Shown one piece after another: positions 63,201 through 63,274 of a stretch of DNA of 64,000 nt. Origin of the DNA: Limnoperna fortunei. Taxonomy: Eukaryota > Mollusca > Bivalvia > Mytilida > Modiolidae. The translations under genes and the position numbers were made by a program. The stretch spans positions 23,027,714-23,091,713 of the forward strand of contig OX104122.1 in NCBI GenBank assembly GCA_944474755.1, written 5' to 3'. Position 1 is the stretch's first letter; every line of letters begins with the position of its first letter. Below the pieces are notes generated by a model. That model worked only from the letters and a program-made list of their open reading frames with translations. It made no database searches and was not told the origin of the DNA.

Positions 63201-63274
63201 CGTCATGGGTGGAAACAGTATACAGAGAAAATGAAGATCCAGTGGCTCAGTTTACAAAAAATACCAAAACAGAG
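7293..63274 (+). CDS. Large lipid transfer protein-like gene (Vitellogenin_N domain), internal 17 exons, partial at both ends
   Basis: Seventeen exons join in one 809-codon frame: 7293-7425, 8219-8290, 42039-42121, 42659-42714, 43441-43562, 44654-44744, 45853-45967, 46805-46976, 48081-48270, 54258-54466, 54820-54935, 55923-56128, 56559-56881, 57909-58067, 59271-59413, 60676-60746, 63108-63274. All junctions are GT..AG with matching phase. Residues 1-44 resemble the LLTP N-sheet ('NGEILNVY', 'KKGFASLL'); a G-x-C motif follows at about 61-65; residues 186-450 are helical-repeat-like ('DPVIVLDAFGALNT', 'LLETLGNARMDVS', 'AGLHALRKY', 'DDSVRYEALLQYRSHP'), as in the vitellogenin/MTP/apolipophorin helical domain. 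Basic cleavage motifs are KIKR (exon 6), RQKR (exon 10) and RSKR (exon 12). N-glycosylation sequons lie in exons 6 (NAT), 10 (NCT) and 17 (NVT). Residues 454-809 are unassigned. A secreted lipid carrier is inferred. Neither the signal peptide nor the stop codon is seen. It could be any LLTP branch (apolipophorin-, MTP- or vitellogenin-like). Confidence 0.82.
7437..7757 (-). repeat. Dispersed repeat, inverted relative to a copy at 44.93-45.25 kb
   Basis: Reverse complement of 44,927-45,250 over most of its length: CCACAATCACCTCTG and CATTGTGAGAGATGTCTCTCATGG at one end, GTTCTCTGTGCCGGAGAG at the other. It begins about 11 bp after the exon 1 donor. Probably a short non-autonomous transposon. 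Confidence 0.8.
7758..8218. other. Rest of intron 1, nothing specific
   Basis: AT-rich intron with a T-rich tract before the exon 2 acceptor. Confidence 0.4.
8219..8290 (+). CDS. Exon 2: short exon with G-x-C motif
   Basis: The acceptor TTTATTTTACAG is strong. I end the exon at 8290 (donor GTATTA), 24 codons, because this gives phase 0, fits the next acceptor at 42039, and keeps the 'GNCLVT' motif. LLTPs usually have a G-x-C followed by a tyrosine-rich strand here. A stronger-looking donor, GTAATT at 8274, would leave phase 1 and requires an extra exon that I did not find. The 3' end is the least certain boundary in the model. Confidence 0.6.
8338..8488. repeat. Foldback element, ~70-bp arms
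   Basis: AGGATTAACTACAAAAAATATTTTCTCCATCGAGGG... pairs with ...CCCTCGATGGAGAAAATATTTGTTGAAGTTAATCCT around ATCCGCGTAGCGGAT. It begins about 50 bp into intron 2. Confidence 0.88.
8489..9840. other. Intron DNA, nothing specific
   Basis: No coding signal. 8553-8660 may be a further repeat (it reuses GAAAATATTTTCCA from the foldback) but it has no clear ends. Confidence 0.35.
9840..10325. repeat. Tandem array of a ~54-bp unit carrying the TTATCAGAATTCTGATAA-type palindrome
   Basis: About seven copies of 'TCCAATCGAGTTTTACTTTGAATATAAGTCTTATCAGAATT'. Three central copies stay open only because 54 is a multiple of three. The array ends in an inverted copy (CTGAATTCTGATAAGAC...CAAAATAAAACTTT). Confidence 0.85.
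10370..11937 (-). mobile_element. Tc1/mariner-family transposon, 1,568 bp, defective
   Basis: The ends are inverted: CACCTGGAAACAAGTTAAGCA at 10370 and TGCTTAACTTTGTTCCAGGTG ending at 11937, each bordered by TA (10368-10369, 11938-11939), the expected mariner target duplication. The interior holds a degraded transposase on the minus strand. It inserted next to the 54-bp array. Confidence 0.9.
10698..11704 (-). pseudogene. Tc1/mariner transposase pseudogene
   Basis: Read on the minus strand, ATG at 11704-11702 begins 'MARRRISEA' and hits a stop after nine codons. Later blocks are typical: 'ARKVRNLIKAAGLRSWR', 'IKRPMLDNRHRRDMLAWYRA', 'VPHFENHLLESRPVFIDENA', 'HPIEHLWDQLGRQLHAP', ending 'HANCGFT' before a stop at 10698. 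Frame breaks near 11,510, 11,229 and 10,907. The block normally reading D-N-A-R-P-H has E-N-A-R-P-H, so the second catalytic Asp is probably lost. Non-functional. Confidence 0.9.
11940..13790. other. Intron DNA; one dispersed repeat end
   Basis: 12,540-12,765 carries a common-looking repeat ending 'CGGACGCCAAGTGATGGCAAAAGCTCAC..CCTTCGGTCTA'. No ends or coding content were defined; the rest is AT-rich with no gene seen. Confidence 0.4.
13795..14310 (-). pseudogene. LINE C-terminal fragment, frameshifted
   Basis: On the minus strand, 'KMRTSDHFLEIERGRY' (about 14,220-14,170) and 'RPDRLCT' shift frame near 14,095 to 'NNVLEDEMHYFFHCPKY', the Cys/His-containing C-terminal block (C..C..EDE.H...CP.Y) of many non-LTR retrotransposons. 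A 3'-UTR-like stretch follows to about 13,795. 5'-truncated. Confidence 0.75.
14674..14754. repeat. Hairpin, ~18-bp arms
   Basis: CATACTGCCTTTGAACGAGG pairs with CTGAGTTCAAAGGCAGTATG; GATTATCACATG..AATTATCAC lies inside. Confidence 0.75.
14920..15190. repeat. Short degenerate repeats of a 'GAGCGGGTGATAATTTT' motif
   Basis: Three or four spaced copies of CTGAGCGGGTG(A/T)TAATTTT occur between 14,995 and 15,095, followed by inverted ATCACCCG and AATTAACACCCG. No coding. Confidence 0.6.
15612..15665. repeat. Perfect hairpin, ~22-bp arms
   Basis: GTCTTTAATTGGACAGTAAC pairs with GTTACTGTCCAATTAAAGAC. Confidence 0.85.
15670..16750. other. Intron DNA, nothing seen
   Basis: No repeat with clear boundaries and no coding signal found. 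Confidence 0.35.
16757..17015 (-). mobile_element. tRNA-derived SINE, minus strand
   Basis: Same family as the copy at 5.8 kb: minus-strand GGGGCCTCAGTGACCGAGTGGAAAT (A box region), GGTTGCGGGTTCGAGTCTC (B box), then 'AAAACTGGACGCCGTGATTTAGC' and a (AAAC)n tail. Confidence 0.87.
17016..18840. other. Intron DNA, nothing seen
   Basis: AT-rich; short chance ORFs on both strands overlap each other and show no domain. Confidence 0.35.
18845..19926 (-). pseudogene. 5'-truncated LINE, reverse transcriptase C-terminus and 3' end
   Basis: On the minus strand 19926-19534 reads 'FDMLENVQLDAARIITGL', 'LYNELGWDTLNERR', 'NGKTPEYLFNEILPF', the conserved tail of LINE reverse transcriptases. A frameshift near 19,580 leads into 'VLKEWNKLDGNTQNL'. 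Further on, 'CICGDDIEDNFHYFYFCPLF' (about 19,345-19,285) is the C-terminal Cys/His block. The end at ~18,847 carries a (CAATTGAATTGAA)-like tail. Inactive. Confidence 0.85.
19442..19482. repeat. G-rich tract
   Basis: GGTGGGGTGGGGGTGGGGAGAGGGGGAGGG has four or more G-runs on the + strand and could form a G-quadruplex. It lies in the LINE remnant. Confidence 0.55.
20051..20311 (-). mobile_element. tRNA-derived SINE, minus strand, best-preserved copy
   Basis: Minus strand: GGGGCCTCGGTGGCCGAGTGGTTAAGGTAGTTCG (A box TGGCCGAGTGG), a long variable-arm-like stretch, GCGGGTTCGATTCTC (B box), a core with 'GGGTGTACTCGACTCCAATC', and a 3' tail 'ATAGCTGAAAAATTGCTGAAAGTGGC' ending in CAAACAAAC. The long variable arm points to a Leu or Ser tRNA ancestor. 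Confidence 0.92.
20758..20885 (-). mobile_element. Truncated SINE 3' part
   Basis: Carries only the tail and core ('GTTTAAAGTCATTTTCAG..ATATCATGGCG..CCGGAGAAA') of the SINE family; the tRNA part is missing. Confidence 0.65.
20895..21420 (+). mobile_element. Second retroposon family with (CAAT)n tail
   Basis: Contains 'GGTGGCGGATAGGGGAGACCCTC', 'GGACCGTAGTGGGTAACGTG' and the 3' end 'CCTGAATATAGCTGAAATACTGC..GGACGTTAAGCAGACATCCAATCAATCAATC'. Parts match 48.69-48.95 kb, and the tail alone recurs at 30,011 and 43,037. The tail form suggests a LINE-mobilised SINE or LINE 3' end. No open frame. Confidence 0.75.
21421..22640. other. Intron DNA, nothing seen
   Basis: AT-rich, no coding signal or clear element. 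Confidence 0.35.
22647..22780. repeat. Foldback element, ~60-bp arms
   Basis: AATTGTAGCCTTTAACTACGGTCGATATGAAAAATATCGAC.. pairs with ..GTCGATATTTTTTCATATCGACCTAATTTAAAGGCTATAATT. Each arm contains smaller TCGATAT palindromes. Confidence 0.88.
22790..23845. other. Intron DNA, nothing seen
   Basis: AT-rich, no coding signal. Confidence 0.35.
24252..24310 (+). promoter_or_regulatory. TATA-less promoter-like cluster (ETS, NRF1 and YY1 type sites)
   Basis: In order: AACCGGAAC (ETS core CCGGAA), CCGCGCATGCGTT (close to NRF1 GCGCATGCGC), AAAGTTGGCGGCCAGG (resembles the YY1 AAGATGGCGGC). This order with YY1 last is common in animal housekeeping promoters. A strong donor, GTAAGTA, lies at 24378. Function not shown. 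Confidence 0.45.
24310..25770 (+). ncRNA. Candidate spliced non-coding transcript inside the AACGTTGA element
   Basis: A possible first exon ends at about 24,377 (ACAGA|GTAAGTA). Good acceptors follow at 24,833 (CACTCCTTTGCAG) and 25,297 (CTCTTATTTCAG), and an AATAAA lies at about 25,751. No ORF of note occurs in the inferred exons. This is inferred from signals only and could be chance. Confidence 0.3.
25949..25985. repeat. Perfect hairpin, ~16-bp arms
   Basis: GGTTTCTGTGTCCACATG then TTTCGTGGACACAGAAACC, near the right subterminal block of the AACGTTGA element. Confidence 0.85.
26551..26580. repeat. (ATTT)n microsatellite
   Basis: Seven TTTA/ATTT units in a row. It borders the LINE ORF1 fossil and, on that strand, is its (AAAT)n-like 3' tail. 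Confidence 0.85.
26583..27370 (-). pseudogene. LINE ORF1-like coiled-coil fossil
   Basis: On the minus strand from an ATG at 27370: 'METATSEILIKEARFFTEN', then 'LVKIERGMSKIDKLDNTI', 'LDNEELKTEIFNLKC', and 'GIGQQYRDEIENVRMSL', separated by stops and frameshifts. Heptad-like leucines and the L-K-x-E-I-x-x-L-K-C block followed by Y-G-I-x-x-Q-Y resemble ORF1 of L1-like elements. The overlapping + strand ORF at 26,753-27,070 is a shadow. Confidence 0.6.
27399..28757 (-). mobile_element. SINE split by a transposon insertion
   Basis: The minus-strand SINE has its tail at 27,399-27,447 (GTTTGTTTGATGGTGTTTAACGCCAATTTCAGCA on +), and its core and tRNA part at about 28,529-28,757 (ATATCATGGCGTCCAG ... 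CCACTCGGCCACCAAGGCCGCC). The minisatellite transposon lies between, so the SINE is older. Confidence 0.8.
27450..28528. mobile_element. Transposon with internal ~167-bp tandem repeats (six copies)
   Basis: Ends ATGCCCCCG (27450) and CGGGGGCAT..GACACATTCTTC. A TCCGTCCGTCC tract follows the left end. The phrase 'TTCAGTATCACAAGTTGTACGT' recurs six times (27,597 to 28,420), with 'CCGTCAAGCTTTTCTCAGAAAC' between. Apparent + strand ORFs come from the repeats. A one-copy relative lies at 43.8 kb. Confidence 0.85.
28795..29580. repeat. Degenerate ~30-bp minisatellite
   Basis: Diverged copies of 'AGAGCGCTCCATATAC TGTATGTA' run across the block; the clearest are at 29,285-29,385 ('CTGAA(T/C)GTAAAGCTCTCGACAT'). 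No coding. Confidence 0.7.
29752..29892. repeat. Foldback element, ~45-bp arms
   Basis: ATTACGTGATGATTTCTG.ATTGG.CTAGTTATTGGTC pairs with GACCAATAACTAGACCAATACAGAAATCATCACGTAAT. An inner pair TATTG..GCCAATA lies in the loop. Confidence 0.8.
30011..30064 (+). mobile_element. Retroposon tail fragment
   Basis: CCTGAATATTTAGCTGTAATACTGCTTGTTGGACATTAAACATCAATCAATTAATCA matches the 3' end of the family at 20.9-21.4 kb; the upstream part is absent. Confidence 0.65.
30065..30865. other. Intron DNA, no gene recognised
   Basis: A minus-strand ORF of 123 codons (30,873-30,502) runs into the edge of the next element and shows no domain. I treat it as chance. Confidence 0.35.
30866..31474. mobile_element. 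Palindromic element of ATCTCGAT/TATCGTTTTCTCGAG motifs
   Basis: Terminal GGACATGAAAA..TTTTCATGTCC. The left half repeats 'ATCTCGAGAAAACGATATTGTTATATCGTGATCTCGAT' several times and the right half (from about 31,205) is its reverse complement, so the whole can fold on itself. No coding. Confidence 0.85.
33608..34074. mobile_element. ~470-bp TIR element inserted in copy B
   Basis: Left end GGGGTCATTATCCT, right end AGGATAATGACCTCT. Copy A (32,340-32,350) shows the empty site 'GCTTTGCTTAAAGAGCAAAA'. The filled site ends 'GTAAGAGCAAAA', so a short imperfect (A/T)AAG target duplication is possible. A 70-codon open stretch inside has no recognised domain. Confidence 0.8.
35338..35803. mobile_element. 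Second copy of the ~470-bp TIR element (copy C)
   Basis: Same GGGGTCATTATCCT..AGGATAATGACCTCT ends, almost base-identical to 33,608-34,074. Its right flank (TTACTGTAAAATAAATATCGG) is unlike copy B, so the duplication ends exactly at the element. Confidence 0.8.
35804..36925. other. Intron DNA with a 57-bp duplication
   Basis: 35,903-36,016 holds two direct copies of 'AAATTAAATTATTTATTATCTGTTGTAGG..GTCAGTTACAG'. Nothing else recognised. Confidence 0.5.
36930..37700. repeat. Diverged direct duplication with foldback parts
   Basis: 36,930-37,215 and 37,330-37,690 share 'TAATAGTAACTTGT(G/A)TGTAGG', 'TCAATATATGTA(C/A)ATGCAT' and 'GTCAGGCTGTATCACCG'. In the second copy GGACCAGATACGGAC..GTTATC pairs with GATAACGGTCCGTATCTGGTCC, so it folds back. 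Confidence 0.75.
37690..38190. repeat. Cluster of TTATCAGAATTCTGATAA-type palindromes
   Basis: Six spaced copies of (T)CAGAATTCTGATAA or close variants at about 37,694, 37,809, 37,877, 37,936, 38,061 and 38,173, in otherwise unrelated AT-rich DNA. The same palindrome punctuates the 54-bp array at 9.9-10.3 kb. Confidence 0.8.
38523..41578. mobile_element. 3.06-kb TIR element, non-coding
   Basis: Left end CAGTACAGTCAACGGAATGCTGTGATTTTCC and right end GGAAAATCACAGCATCACGTTGACTGTACTG are inverted with two mismatches, each bordered by TA. Inside each end are related blocks with TGCGTGG, CCACGAAT and CACGCAAA motifs. No transposase ORF found between. Alternatively two separate small elements of one family in opposite orientation. 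Confidence 0.65.
41581..42038. other. End of intron 2, nothing seen
   Basis: AT-rich, with a T-rich tract before the exon 3 acceptor. Confidence 0.4.
42039..42121 (+). CDS. Exon 3 of LLTP-like gene
   Basis: The acceptor is TTTCTTTCAG and the donor GTATGT (phase 2). It encodes 27 residues with 'YNADLGVIYSVVVDEEF' and then an acidic turn 'SPDGPA'. The donor at 42122 is preferred over GTGATA at 42131, which gives the same phase and adds three residues. Confidence 0.78.
42166..42208. repeat. (CAAT)n microsatellite
   Basis: About nine CAAT units grading into CAGT, starting 45 bp after the exon 3 donor. Possibly the tail of a lost retroposon. Confidence 0.85.
42659..42714 (+). CDS. Exon 4 of LLTP-like gene
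   Basis: A 56-bp microexon with acceptor TTTTGTAG and donor G|GTAAAA. It encodes an acidic, tryptophan-containing segment (FDSHQDMKNWNEDDLSSM). Its phases (2 in, 1 out) fit both neighbours, which supports so short an exon. Confidence 0.75.
42715..43440. other. Intron 4 with retroposon tail fragment
   Basis: 43,037-43,084 reads CCTGAATATAGCTGAAATATTGCATGCTGGATGTTAAACATCCATCAG, the 3' end of the 20.9-kb family. Nothing else seen. Confidence 0.55.
43441..43562 (+). CDS. Exon 5 of LLTP-like gene
   Basis: Acceptor ATATTTACAG, donor AAG|GTATGT. It encodes about 40 residues with alternating basic and hydrophobic residues ('KGKLLYVSHKMADNVL', 'LVTSSIHVQK'), a beta-strand pattern. Phase 1 in, phase 0 out. 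Confidence 0.85.
43793..44130. mobile_element. Minisatellite transposon, one-unit copy
   Basis: Starts ATGCCCCCGGGACGACAGGTCGG with a G-run, a CTGTCTGTC tract and a single 'TTCAGTATCCCAAGTTGTACGTCC' unit, and ends AGCGGGGGCATCCG..GACACATTCTTCA. Same ends as the six-unit copy at 27.45 kb. Lies in intron 5. Confidence 0.85.
44146..44398 (-). mobile_element. tRNA-derived SINE, minus strand
   Basis: Diverged copy: minus-strand GGGGCCTCTGTGGCTTAGTGGTTAAGG (A box), GGTTGGAGTCTCAC (B box decayed), and tail 'ATGGTATAGCTGAAAATTTGCC'. It abuts the minisatellite transposon. Confidence 0.82.
44654..44744 (+). CDS. Exon 6 of LLTP-like gene, with KIKR site and NAT sequon
   Basis: Acceptor TTCATTTCAG, donor G|GTAATG. 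With the final Lys of exon 5 it makes K-I-K-R before Ser, a possible proprotein convertase site, followed by an N-glycosylation sequon and a cysteine ('GNATC'). Phase 0 in, phase 1 out. Confidence 0.83.
44927..45250 (+). repeat. Dispersed repeat, opposite orientation to 7.44-7.76 kb
   Basis: CTCTCCAGCACAGAGAACATAACTGG...CCATGAGAGATCTCTCACAATG...AGGTGATTGTGGTTGC...GGAGATTG, the reverse complement of the intron 1 copy. In intron 6. Confidence 0.8.
45260..45850. other. Rest of intron 6, nothing seen
   Basis: AT-rich; no coding signal. Confidence 0.4.
45853..45967 (+). CDS. Exon 7: start of helical region
   Basis: Acceptor CTTTTTTAG, donor CG|GTATGA. The 37 residues form two likely amphipathic helices ('KAAYCFYKIVQILRCL', 'EDLNKIADYVF'), which fits the first helices of the LLTP helical domain. 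Phase 1 in, phase 2 out. Confidence 0.85.
46210..46720. repeat. Degenerate ~165-bp repeat, two to three copies
   Basis: 'GTGTGCAGGGCCAAAAGATTTGCATTTT' (46,364) and 'GGTTTGCAGGGCCAAAGGATTTTTGATTTT' (46,527), each followed by 'TGTCTGGCT.TCTTCT' and 'TATACTTAGTAGGA'; a third, weaker copy near 46,650. In intron 7. Confidence 0.65.
46805..46976 (+). CDS. Exon 8: helical repeats
   Basis: The acceptor is ATTACAG and the donor GAG|GTATGT. It contains 'DPVIVLDAFGALNTKTAQDIL', which resembles the D-A-L-G-x-x-G-T helix-turn-helix repeats of vitellogenin and MTP helical domains, then 'PNLIGRLLTHIVGNKEPP'. Confidence 0.87.
47211..47608. mobile_element. ~395-bp fully palindromic foldback element (intron 8 copy)
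   Basis: ATCAAAATACAATGACCTGTCAGGTATTTTCTACC.. pairs with ..GGTAGAAAGTATCTGACAGGTCATTGTATTTTGA. Inner arms GCTTGGACATTTAAATTGCAGCTA.. and ..TAGCTGCAATTTAAATGTCCAGC also pair. Apparent ORFs inside are by-products. Confidence 0.9.
47610..48080. other. Rest of intron 8, nothing seen
   Basis: AT-rich; no element boundaries recognised. Confidence 0.4.
48081..48270 (+). CDS. Exon 9: helical repeats
   Basis: Acceptor GTCATTGCAG, donor G|GTAAAA. Sixty-three residues of paired helices ('RIVLALGTILSQLSR', 'ESLHIVAKLHDLLGQH'). Phase 0 in, phase 1 out. It precedes the intron with the 105-bp satellite. Confidence 0.87.
48271..48685. other. Start of intron 9, nothing seen
   Basis: AT-rich with no clear element. 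Confidence 0.4.
48690..48975 (+). mobile_element. Retroposon copy leading into the 105-bp array
   Basis: 'CTGGCGGATATGGATACCCTCATG', 'GACCATAGTGGGTAACATG' and tail 'TATATAGCTATCATATTGCTAACTGGACCTTAAGCAACTATTCAATC' parallel the 20.9-21.4 kb element in the same order. The tail overlaps the first satellite unit. Confidence 0.72.
48952..53873. repeat. Satellite array: about 47 copies of a 105-bp unit
   Basis: The unit starts ACCTTAAGCAACTATTCAATC and ends ATGCATGACCTTTGACACCATTTA. Copies are nearly identical; common variants are a 1-bp deletion in TTTTGGTG (104-bp units), AGTGAATTC versus ACGAATTC or AATGAATTC, CTATTC versus CTTTTC, and CTCATATT versus CTAATATT. It lies in intron 9, and the coding frame resumes intact at exon 10. 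Strong homogeneity implies recent amplification. Confidence 0.97.
49500..52228. repeat. Higher-order repeat: two 1,364-bp (13-unit) blocks
   Basis: Five rare unit variants recur at exactly 1,364 bp: CTAATATT (49647/51011), AATGAATTC (49711/51075), CTTTTC (49901/51265), the 1-bp deletion (50151/51515) and CTTTTC (50425/51789). Block edges are approximate. Confidence 0.9.
53995..54216 (+). mobile_element. Degenerate SINE, plus strand
   Basis: 'CAGTTACTCACTGGCATGTCAACACAG', 'GTCGACTCCTACCTTTATTGAC', and the tail 'AACTAGACACTATGATATAGCTGAAAAATTGCTGAAAG', the SINE family in the opposite orientation to the others. The tRNA boxes have decayed. It sits 40 bp before exon 10. Confidence 0.75.
54258..54466 (+). 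CDS. Exon 10: helical repeats with RQKR furin-type site
   Basis: The acceptor is CTTTTTACAG and the donor is the weak AAG|GTTGAT. It encodes a surface loop with R-Q-K-R before Ser, then 'LLETLGNARMDVSYDYIVSHI', an NCT sequon, and 'WIKRAGLHALRKYHHEK', the typical penultimate helical repeat of LLTPs. Phase 1 in, phase 0 out. Confidence 0.85.
54495..54560. repeat. Two-copy ~42-bp tandem repeat
   Basis: 'TGTCTGTGATGTTATTTAAA(G/A)TCA' occurs twice just after the exon 10 donor. Confidence 0.75.
54625..54805 (+). repeat. Dispersed repeat just upstream of exon 11
   Basis: Shares 'TATGGTGAATGT', 'AACAGTTT(T/C)CTCAGCAACT', 'GAAATTTGGTAT', 'ATCAGCATGGCCTCCCATAA' and 'TTCAGGTCTGTTG' in order with 56,330-56,525. 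Ends in TTTCTGTCTTT next to the exon 11 polypyrimidine tract. Confidence 0.82.
54820..54935 (+). CDS. Exon 11: last helical repeat, duplicated donor
   Basis: The acceptor TTTATTTCAG follows a T-rich tract. It encodes 'VNVMWNVAMSDEDDSVRYEAL' and 'QYRSHPKARAVF', a terminal LLTP helical repeat. The donor (GTAACT at 54936) lies in a 35-bp direct duplication (54905-54939 and 54940-54974), so a second donor copy (GTAGCC) sits at 54971. Using the second would read through an in-frame stop. Confidence 0.85.
54905..54974 (+). repeat. 35-bp direct duplication spanning the exon 11 donor
   Basis: 'CTAAAGCTAGGGCAGTG..AACAGGTA(A/G)' occurs at 54905 and 54940, so both exon-end sequence and donor are duplicated. 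The first donor preserves the frame. Confidence 0.9.
54975..55922. other. Intron 11; degenerate SINE piece
   Basis: 55,790-55,890 ('TTGGCAATCCTTGTCTAATAAG..GAGTTGAGCATACATTGCCC') resembles the SINE core on the minus strand. The rest holds nothing recognised. Confidence 0.45.
55923..56128 (+). CDS. Exon 12: RSKR site and start of unassigned region
   Basis: Acceptor TTTATATTTAG, donor G|GTGTGT. An acidic helix is followed by 'HHRSKRE', the best furin consensus in the window, then a region rich in M, G and S ('GSTSVGASFGVTMANLMDLKI') that I do not recognise. Cleavage here would separate the lipid-transfer N-domain from the rest. Confidence 0.83.
56330..56525 (+). repeat. Dispersed repeat just upstream of exon 13
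   Basis: Second copy of the repeat found before exon 11, same orientation, extended by 'CTCACCTACTTCCTGTTTAATGAAATCTGG'. It ends about 35 bp before the exon 13 acceptor. Confidence 0.82.
56559..56881 (+). CDS. Exon 13: longest exon, unassigned region
   Basis: Acceptor TTCTTTTATAG, donor AAA|GTGAGT. It encodes 107 residues: a beta-like part ('EEVYTRLHLGVVNKNIDF', one Cys in 'RICFKG') and a long amphipathic helix part ('AMAKEFDKNIQGIVSGL'), then a proline turn 'VGPPPM'. No family assigned. A foldback element begins about 9 bp into the following intron. Confidence 0.85.
56891..57276. mobile_element. Foldback element, second copy, next to exon 13 donor
   Basis: Same family as 47,211-47,608: starts TATAGTCAAAATACAATGACCTGTC and ends GACAGGTGATTGTATTTTGATTATA, with inner inverted arms. 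It begins about 9 bp after the donor GTGAGT, leaving the splice site intact. Confidence 0.9.
57277..57908. other. Rest of intron 13, nothing seen
   Basis: AT-rich; no coding signal or element ends. Confidence 0.4.
57909..58067 (+). CDS. Exon 14 of LLTP-like gene
   Basis: Acceptor TATCCATAG, perfect donor AAT|GTAAGT. A symmetrical phase 0-0 exon of 53 codons encoding hydrophobic helices ('LAPFFQPLQNLIL', 'TLINDVKTDVMNFYN'). No homology recognised. Confidence 0.83.
58068..59270. other. Intron 14
   Basis: Contains a G-rich tract at about 58,711-58,755 (GGGGAGGGGGGGGGTGTGGG) and a likely dispersed repeat at 58,355-58,700 without clear ends. Confidence 0.4.
59271..59413 (+). CDS. Exon 15 of LLTP-like gene
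   Basis: A strong T-tract acceptor (TTTTTTTTCAG) and donor CA|GTAAGT. It encodes 'LLETVTVVIPFNTRMIYLGV' and a lysine-containing helix ('GIKFFVKDPKSAMTRIY'). Phase 0 in, phase 2 out. Confidence 0.84.
59428..59580 (-). repeat. Dispersed repeat, inverted relative to 62.8-62.94 kb
   Basis: 'AGCAAAGAAAACCGACTGAACAACAAGAGCCAAAAGCC' and 'GACAAACACAACACAAAAACC' are the reverse complement of 62,830-62,920. It begins about 15 bp after the exon 15 donor. Confidence 0.8.
59660..59965. repeat. Degenerate minisatellite
   Basis: Diverged copies of 'GAAGGGACCTGGTATCAGAGTGT' occur about every 25-35 bp. The apparent ORF across it is a by-product. Confidence 0.7.
59970..60675. other. Rest of intron 15, nothing seen
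   Basis: AT-rich; a C/T-rich stretch at 60,470-60,610 shows no coding signal. Confidence 0.4.
60676..60746 (+). CDS. Exon 16 of LLTP-like gene
   Basis: Acceptor TTTTTATAG, donor G|GTATGT. A 71-bp exon encoding 'ISTAVHTLTLSRNKIQEA' and 'NFFLK'. Phases 2 in and 1 out fit exons 15 and 17. Confidence 0.8.
60977..61258 (+). other. Intronic 93-codon ORF, unknown
   Basis: In intron 16, an ATG-started frame of 93 codons, basic in the middle and Tyr-rich at the end ('IYVLYLTESHYNYSSQYIV'). It has no flanking acceptor/donor pair that fits the gene phases and no recognised domain. Chance, TE remnant and small nested gene are all possible. Confidence 0.2.
61342..61452. repeat. Hairpin, ~30-50-bp arms
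   Basis: TTATCATTGTTTTACAACAGGATGAC pairs with GTCATCCTGTTGTAAAACAATGATAA. The outer GGAGG..CCTCC also pair weakly. Confidence 0.88.
61960..62690. repeat. Tandem array, four copies of a ~178-bp unit
   Basis: After a (GTCC/GTCT)n tract, 'CAACTCCTCCTACACCACTGAATGG' recurs at about 62,005, 62,177, 62,349 and 62,518, with 'GATATTTGGGGTTTCCCATAGAAAAACATGGAC' ending each unit. Open frames on both strands come from the repeats. The layout resembles the ATGCCCCCG elements, but the sequence differs. Confidence 0.88.
62785..62945 (+). repeat. Dispersed repeat, opposite copy of 59.43-59.58 kb
   Basis: 'TTTTTGTGTTGTGTTTGTCTGTATCC' and 'GGCTTTTGGCTCTTGTTGTTCG' match the minus strand of the intron 15 copy. 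In intron 16. Confidence 0.8.
63108..63274 (+). CDS. Exon 17 of LLTP-like gene, last in window
   Basis: Acceptor TGATTTCAG, donor GAG|GTAAGA (phase 0). It encodes a tryptophan- and acid-rich segment ('MKPYWWDIETEYEIYEALA', an NVT sequon, 'GPSWVETVYRENEDP'). The frame stays open, so the protein continues past the window; no further exon was recognised between 63,275 and 64,000. Confidence 0.84.
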
